Assembly: GCA_964036315.1 (NCBI GenBank)
Contig: OZ038509.1
Location: 32,501,103 to 32,565,102, forward strand
DNA: 64,000 nt
Direction: 5' to 3'
Source of the DNA: Acanthosepion esculentum
Lineage: Eukaryota; Mollusca; Cephalopoda; Sepiida; Sepiidae
Of this stretch, positions 57,903 through 64,000 are shown in pieces (within the stretch, counting starts at the first letter, position 1; every line of letters begins with the position of its first letter). A program made the translations under genes and the position numbers. The notes under the pieces are model-generated. The model had not been told where the DNA came from. It saw only the letters and a program-made list of their open reading frames with translations, and ran no database searches.

Positions 57903-57989
57903 TTCATTGATGATTGTTTTAACTATATATATGTATCCATTAATGATTGTTTTAACTATATTAAATAATTTAATATTAATTTAATATAT

Positions 57990-59540
57990 TTAATAGGCTA
58001 ATGACCTACGGGAAGTTTTAAGAAAAATGTGCGAATTTGCATTTAAGTAAGATCAAATTAGATTTCTAAAAATAACATTAAAAAGGAAAAATATATTTTC
58101 AGTGATATTTATTTGTCTTAGTAAATATCTGGTCAAAATATAGAGGAAAATATGTAATCAGTACCACCTTCTAAATTTACAGTCTTATAATTTTTATATG
58201 GCAATCATACAATGCTACAAATATCAGGCTATTAAAGCCGATATTTACTGCTAGTAGACGTTTTGTGGTTTTCCATCTTGGTTGTGAATTGTTGAAAATG
58301 GAGCTCATCCAACATATTTCCACGAACCGCATATTAAAGGTGAAAGAGCCGCATGTGGCTCGACAGCCTCGTTTTATCACACCTAATATATAACATTAAT
58401 AAAGGAATAATCGATGTTGTTCTTTATTTATGTAGAAATGAGAAAGAGACGAGAAAAGAAAAGAAAAATTATCGCAATTTTATTAATGGAAACGTTTCAA
58501 TATGATTTTAAAATCTGGTGTAAATAGGTATTTTATAAGAAAATCACACATCATTTTGACGTTTTGATATTTTTTAATATGTTTGAGTCAAAAATGTGCA
58601 ACAATATAGATGAAGAATATTATTATTATTGTTATCATTATGAAATTACCGTTAGTTTTTTGTTTTATGTACATTTTAGAAAAAATACTGACTGCATAAG
58701 TCGACATTAGGCACAATCACTAAGTCTAAATGATAATGAGTAAAGTTTTGTCGTAAGCTGTCATCACAATAGTACTTTCAGTTACATTATTTTAAATAAT
58801 TTAATTATTTAGCGTAAAACTAAAATAAGGTATTGACTAATTTCTGACTCTAAAATTTAAAATATTTGTGCAAAAAACAACCTATAAGAAGAAAAGGAAT
58901 AAGGATTGGTATTAAATTTAGAAATGAATCATTATTCAAGACTGTACAGTTCAAATTTGTGTTGATTTCGTGTTTCTTATTGGAGAAATATATTTGTCGG
59001 CCATTCTTGACTAAATCAAGCCTATGAACTCCCACCCCGTCCCATCGCCTGCAAAAGCACATTAACACTAATATTGGACAGCTTGATTTTCACTGAGTTT
59101 TCTTTCTAATTGTATCAACAATTACTTTTGACTGTTTGTTTGACAGATGCCAAGCTCAGTGTCATTACCACGTGACATGACAGTATAATATCTTGATCAT
59201 CCGATTCTTTCAACAGCACCTCATTATAGCATGTCACTCAGAAAATCCTACCCATCCTAATAATTTTGAAGGTCGCAAATGGATGAAAAGAGTTTGATGT
59301 TAGCAGATAGCATGTCACGAAAATCATTTCTTACGACCGAAAAATGTTTCTTAACTCTTGATTGTAAAGTGTGGAACATTCATTTCTTTCTGTCCTCCAA
59401 AAGTTTTGATTTGTTTCCAGTTTCCGTCTCAAAGTTAAAGAAAGTAACAGCAAACATATCAAATAAATAAAATTACATTGTTATATTTGGCTCTCTCAGA
59501 TAGAAAAACCGTAAGGTTCATTGGAATTAAATTAGAAAGA
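57990..59540. other. Intron with no recognised feature
   Basis: AT-rich, no exon or named repeat recognised. Confidence 0.5.
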
Positions 59541-59552
59541 ATAACAACTTAC

Positions 59553-59653
59553 GGTGACAACGGCTATCAACCTCTTCGTAATTCGCACAACATTTGGCTA
59601 CTTTTTTGTAAGCAATAGAAGAGCGGACTTTCCTTCCTAGACGGTATTTTGTA
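59553..59653 (-). CDS. MEGF10-like: Receptor exon 2: end of the EMI domain
   Basis: Read from a TTTTCACAG acceptor to a GTAAGT donor. It encodes TKYRLGRKVR, then a KCC pair and a terminal SRCH, the cysteine pattern that closes EMI domains. The split codon with the 60911-61006 exon gives the EMI-typical CTEW-I-TKYR join, which is strong support for both exons. Confidence 0.88.
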
Positions 59654-59965
59654 CTGTGAAAAAGAAAACGGTTATTGTATAGGAACACATATATATATAT
59701 ATTTATTTAGTTTGTTATATCTTGCATACACATATACGCTCAAATATGCATCTTAACACATACATTCACGAACAGATATGCATTTTTAAGTACATACATA
59801 GATACTAACATACACAAATCTGTGTACGACTGTGAAAATAAAAGCTTTGGAATTAAAAAATAACTATTTTCCAAATTCTTGTTTTTTTAGGCAGTTTATT
59901 CATAGTTTCGAGCCTTTGAGTTACTATAATTAACAAATTGTCAAGTTTGGTACATGGAATTAAAC

Positions 59966-59973
59966 AGACAGAC

Positions 59974-60028
<55 letters not shown>
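59966..60028. repeat. (GATA)n microsatellite
   Basis: About 15 units, with further short GATA runs at about 60170-60215 and 60465-60515. Confidence 0.95.
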
Positions 60029-60029
<1 letters not shown>

Positions 60030-60910
60030 CTGTGATGATAGGTAACTCGCTAGCTAGCTTGTTAGATAGATATGAACAATATAAGATAATCGGTCGATAA
60101 CAAGATCTGAAAAAATTGCTAACTATCTAGTTAGATATTAGCAATACGAGTGTATATATATATATTGATAGATATATAGATAGATAGATAGATAGAGAGA
60201 TAAGAAGAGATATATAACTAGATAGTAATGAAAATCAAAGAATTTAGTATTTTAAAACTGACATTATTTGTTATTGCTATAAACGTTATATTTAGGTGGT
60301 TTTATGTAGAATAAAAACGGAACACAGGTTCAATCTCAACTGAGAGTTTGATAAGAGTTTCGATTGCTCAAGTACTGTTTTACTGTTAAAGAAAATAGGG
60401 ATGTTTTACTCACATTAAACATAACGTTTATAGTAATGATAGGTAGATTGTAAGAGAAGCAGATAGATAGATAAATAGATAGATAGATAGGAACAAACTG
60501 ATATAGATAGATATATAATGAATATTTTTAGATTTTGGGTTTCATTGATTTGTAAATATAAGATAACAAATATTAATTATCTGTATTTCTATTTCAAGAT
60601 TTATTTGAAGAATGTTCGTGAAAGAATCAATATAAAACTGTAAATTGTAACCTTTACAATCTAGTTGCAGAATAGTTATTTTGTCAGTGTTCGTTTAAAA
60701 CCTTTAAGTATGATGCAACTAATGAGGTTTGCACTTATTAAGAAAGAAATTTCTGATAGTTGCACCAGGACAATAGAAGGTGACGAGCGTTGAAGAGATT
60801 CAAAACATGGCAATAAGAAATAACAAAGGACTAAAGTACAAAATAGAAAAAGATAAAATTAGTAACATATTTAAATAGCTTAATACTTGGAATATATTTC
60901 GTTTGCTTAC

Positions 60911-61006
60911 ATCCATTCTGTACATCGCGGCGGGAATGCCAGGCACCACGTATTCGTTTTCACTCTGTAGGGTTCTTGGTAGGTTATCATTCGTGTTTTC
61001 GTTTCT
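60911..61006 (-). CDS. MEGF10-like: Receptor exon 1 (visible): central EMI domain
   Basis: The exon lies between a TTGCAG acceptor and a GTAAGC donor. It encodes a segment with WC, PPRCTEW and surrounding basic/aromatic residues, which is the middle of an EMI domain. It starts with one base of a split codon and ends with two, matching the next exon. An earlier exon carrying the signal peptide and first EMI cysteine is required but was not found before 64000. Confidence 0.85.
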
Positions 61007-61460
61007 CTGCAAGGAAAATATAGAAAGAAAAAAAAAAAAGATTGTAAAACAACGCTCTATTATAGAATATAGGGACTGTAAATCGTATAGATTTTCCATA
61101 TTTTATAATATTTATTTTGGAGAAAATTGTGTGCAGCGGAATCTTAAACTTAATTGAGAATCTAAGTAAATATTTTGATAACGTTACTAATAACAATTTG
61201 AAAACCAACTAAAAACTATGTTAATCAAATTAGACTTACAAAAAAAAAATTCGCTTGTGTAAAATGAGAGAAAGCCGTCAAACCAGTTCTCGTAATAATA
61301 AGAGTTGAAAATAGAATCTAATTTGTTTAAATCAACATTTGCATGCAAAACCAAACTGTAAAGATAGAAAAAAATGTGCACGCCCATTGCGTAAATAGAC
61401 ACAAAAACTGACACACATACAAATGCGTCACAAGTAAACTTTTCTCACTGTGATAAATTT
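61007..61460. other. Sequence upstream of the first visible exon
   Basis: No signal-peptide exon, TATA box or CpG-rich promoter was recognised here or elsewhere before 64000. Confidence 0.4.
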
Positions 61461-61461
61461 T

Positions 61462-61465
<4 letters not shown>

Positions 61466-61526
<61 letters not shown>
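61466..61526. repeat. (TA)n microsatellite
   Basis: About 30 units upstream of the first visible exon. Confidence 0.95.
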
Positions 61527-61527
<1 letters not shown>

Positions 61528-61637
61528 TGGTTAGTAAAGTCAAATTACTGTTTTTAAGCAACAAATATCCCAAACAGTAATTTGATCTTGATAACAAGAG
61601 GCTTCCTTGTAAGTAAATATTAAAATACACATATACG

Positions 61638-61693
61638 CAATACTTTTCAAGCCAATTGTGTAAGGAAAGGTAAACTATGTAGGACGCGAAGTG

Positions 61694-61726
<33 letters not shown>

Positions 61727-61730
61727 ACCA
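61638..61730. repeat. Inverted dispersed repeat, arm 1
   Basis: CTTTTCAAGCCAATTGTGTA ... GACGCGAAGTGA is the reverse complement of 62254-62325, with a CA/TA microsatellite at the inner end of each arm. Confidence 0.75.
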
Positions 61731-62202
61731 AAAAAAGAAAGATTTGTTATTCTTTTTATTAATTTCCATTTAGTGGGCATTTACTGTGATAATTAATCAA
61801 GTGTTGGTAATAAACTCATTGTCTCAGAAATTATAAATGTTGCTATTATGATTGATTCATTATTGATCCAGTTTAAAAATATACGTTATTATTATTATCA
61901 TTATTATCATCATTATTTACGATTATCATGGGTGACTTTAGTTAATTTTAATTAAATGACGTATTCTCTCTTAATCCATTAACCTTGACAAATAAGGAAA
62001 GTAAATAATCTGTGTATAAATCATTGCTTGATAATCCTTTTTAATACGCTTCTAACAGTGTAATGTTTCATGTCAATGATATTTGTTGTTATATGCGAGA
62101 GGGATTTCAGAAATCTGTAGCGTTAATGCCCAATGATTACGTATTACTACCCACCCCAAGTTGTTGTCTCTTAATTATTAACAACAGATACAAATGCCAA
62201 TA

Positions 62203-62211
<9 letters not shown>

Positions 62212-62254
<43 letters not shown>

Positions 62255-62325
62255 TGTGTGTGTGTATCACTTCGCGTCCTGCATAGTTTACCTTTCTTTA
62301 CACAATTGGCTTGAAAATATTGGAT
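62212..62325. repeat. (TA)n plus inverted dispersed repeat, arm 2
   Basis: A TA run (62212-62250), then TCACTTCGCGTCCTGCATAG ... AATTGGCTTGAAAA, the inverted partner of 61638-61710. Confidence 0.75.
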
Positions 62326-62951
62326 ATTGACAATGGAATTGGATATTGACAATGCATTTAAATGTTTGAAGATCGTAGTAGACAGGAAAGCCAAAAACTA
62401 GAAGAGAGTTCTTCTAGCGATAAGTGTAGAGGAAACTATTGGCATAGAAATTACTCTTCAACTAGCAATTTCAACAGTGAAATTCTGAAACCTAAATGCC
62501 AATCTAGTACTGCGCTTAAATTCGTAAAGTCGAACTACCAAAGAGGAAAGCCCAAATTACTGTGAAATTATTTATGGAAAATGCACAGTGTTGCTATGCA
62601 TATTCTTTTTTGTATTTTATCAAGAATCTCTAGATATATAGCAGAGGCACCAGACCATCTTGGGCAGCAATATTCAATGCACGGACGAATAGTAGGCTTA
62701 TAAGTAATAAAGGTAGATTTTGACGAGAAAACTTTCTAGTGGGACATAATGAAGCAATTATCTCAATATAATCGCCCCCCCTTTAATGTCAGCGGGAAAT
62801 ATGTCAAGAAGGAGCTGCGAGTGACTCTCATTCAGCCATGGTAATGGGAAACAAAATAGGTCCAGAGTCTGTCTATATTTCTGAGATGAGGTATTATGTA
62901 CAGTATTTACATTAGTCGGACTATTGTCCTCATCTTTGTCGCCATATTTGT

Positions 62952-62993
62952 CACAACGTTTCGGCCGTTGTACGCTCCGGCCTTCTTCAGGTG
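62952..62993 (-). ncRNA. Hammerhead-like motif (C1, left end)
   Basis: CAC, CTGAAGA, extra A, stem II GGCCG/CGGCC, GAAA, palindromic ACGT, T, GTG. Confidence 0.55.
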
Positions 62994-63011
62994 GTTGCTT
63001 TCAAGGACACA

Positions 63012-63076
63012 TGGCACAGTGGATAAAGGCGTTGGTTAGATCCAGTGACAGACCCAAAGAGTGTGAGTTCAATACC
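63012..63076 (+). promoter_or_regulatory. tRNA-like pol III A and B boxes
   Basis: A box TGGCACAGTGG and B box GAGTTCAATACC lie about 43 bases apart, wider than in class I tRNAs, consistent with a long-variable-arm (Ser/Leu-type) tRNA ancestor. Confidence 0.6.
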
Positions 63077-63214
63077 CGGTTAAGGCAGTGAAGAACTTTC
63101 AGAGGGAAAATTAGCAGGAGATAACTGATAACTGACATCCATCAAACACGGCTCGTGGAACTAGAACAGTCTACCCCAGTGATCGAAATAAAGGGTTCGG
63201 TTCGAAATTCCAAC

Positions 63215-63256
63215 CACCCGAAGAAGGCCGGAGCGTACAACGGCCGAAACGTTGTG
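63215..63256 (+). ncRNA. Hammerhead-like motif (C1, right end)
   Basis: Same as the left end but the core reads CCGAAGA, a change at an invariant position expected to abolish cleavage. Confidence 0.45.
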
Positions 63257-63774
63257 ACAAATATGGCGACAAAGATGAGGACAATAGTCCAACTAATGTA
63301 AATACTGAAAATAGGTCCATTAAGATTATTAAGATTGAAACGAACAAGCTGTTTCTTGTTCCAGTTAACAATAGACTGAAACTCATTTTCGAGATCAGCT
63401 GCCAACTTGATTTTATCGAAACTATCAGACGTATCATTAAGACAAGAGTACATAGCTGTGCTACCAGTAAAGCGAGTTGGAAACTAAGGATATAGGCGAA
63501 ATCATTGATGCAAATAAGGAACAAAGTAAATCCAAGAATAGGGGCCGTGGACTACATCTACATTAATGTAAACAGATACAGAAGGTAAGACAAGATACAT
63601 TACCCAAACTGATACCAAAAAATCAAAACATCAATCAGAAACACCATTAGCCTACAACTTGTGATGAAAAATAGCATACCATATCGTCCCTTCAGATGTA
63701 AAGCAACAACTCAAGTTCCATCATTCTTATTTAAAACTTGACAGACTCTTGCACAGACACAGACACGCAAACAA

Positions 63775-63998
<224 letters not shown>

Positions 63999-64000
63999 AT

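Larger units (their letters stand above)
62865..63308 (+). mobile_element. Composite SINE-like element with inverted hammerhead-like ends, copy C1
   Basis: 444 bp flanked by a 12-bp duplication AAAATAGGTCCA (62853-62864, 63309-63320). Layout: a 35-bp extension, an inverted end with the minus-strand hammerhead-like motif (62993-62952), a tRNA-like head with A box TGGCACAGTGG (63012-63022) and B box GAGTTCAATACC (63065-63076), a linker, and a plus-strand hammerhead-like motif (63215-63256) within the other inverted end. It has no ORF. The duplication length points to retrotransposition-like insertion. Confidence 0.8.
62630..63560 (-). pseudogene. LINE reverse transcriptase remnant interrupted by the composite element
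   Basis: Minus strand: LFLICINDFAYILSF (63530-63480) recalls the LFxxYINDL block before the catalytic motif. DTSDSFDKIKLAADLENEFQ and VNWNKKQLVRFN (63430-63350) recall the segment after it. Beyond the 62865-63308 insertion, 62640-62780 matches the LINE at 33590-34540 (AGGC(A)CCAGACCAT). It was therefore one LINE copy before the insertion. Confidence 0.7.

Overview
The window looks like an intron-dominated piece of a metazoan genome, most likely a coleoid cephalopod such as an octopus. Evidence: small coding exons separated by introns of up to about 7 kb, very many long (TA)n, (GA)n and (CA)n microsatellites, tRNA-derived SINEs, and a dense layer of Tc1/mariner, Ty3/gypsy, LINE and Penelope-like debris. 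The organism assignment is inference; no database search was possible.

One host gene explains the window. It is on the minus strand. I could join 20 consecutive coding exons between 61006 and 4822 with canonical AG/GT borders and unbroken reading-frame phase. They give about 870 residues: an EMI domain (exons at 60911-61006 and 59553-59653), about 15 complete EGF/laminin-type EGF repeats plus one partial repeat, a juxtamembrane stalk, one transmembrane helix (6221-6430) and the start of a cytoplasmic tail with an NPxY motif (4822-5013). This is the architecture of the MEGF10/MEGF11/Draper/CED-1 phagocytic receptors. The signal-peptide exon and the end of the tail were not found and probably lie outside the window.

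The introns are a museum of mobile DNA. From low to high coordinates: a hammerhead-ribozyme-like core (119-171) and a Penelope tail (1303-1430); a hairpin MITE (4112-4231); a tRNA-derived SINE (about 5318); a TA-flanked MITE (7626-7812); a solo LTR with target duplication (8591-8985); a small U2-snRNA-like pseudogene array (9731-10372); a 14-bp minisatellite (14465-14773); a mariner remnant; a Ty3/gypsy element with both LTRs and a 5-bp target duplication (16810-21146), itself inserted in the arm of an inverted-repeat element; two internally deleted sister Tc1 copies (22770-23657, 43778-44604); a second solo LTR (27235-27522); a Penelope GIY-YIG endonuclease fragment with a hammerhead motif downstream (30593-31215); a nearly complete Tc1 transposon (36557-38173); a gag-retaining, pol-deleted gypsy element related to the first (45839-49018); a restriction-endonuclease-type LINE fragment (52920-53910); a piggyBac remnant; two or more other LINE remnants; and large palindromes at 57267-57836 and 63877-63998.

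The most interesting signal is a family of short RNA-like motifs with type-I hammerhead ribozyme architecture (CTGANGA core, stem II with compensatory changes, GAAA, a tiny palindromic stem III, UH, closing stem I). They occur in several sequence families here. One lies just downstream of a Penelope GIY-YIG ORF. Another family caps both ends, in inverted orientation, of a 444-bp composite element with a tRNA-like pol III head and a 12-bp target duplication (62865-63308).
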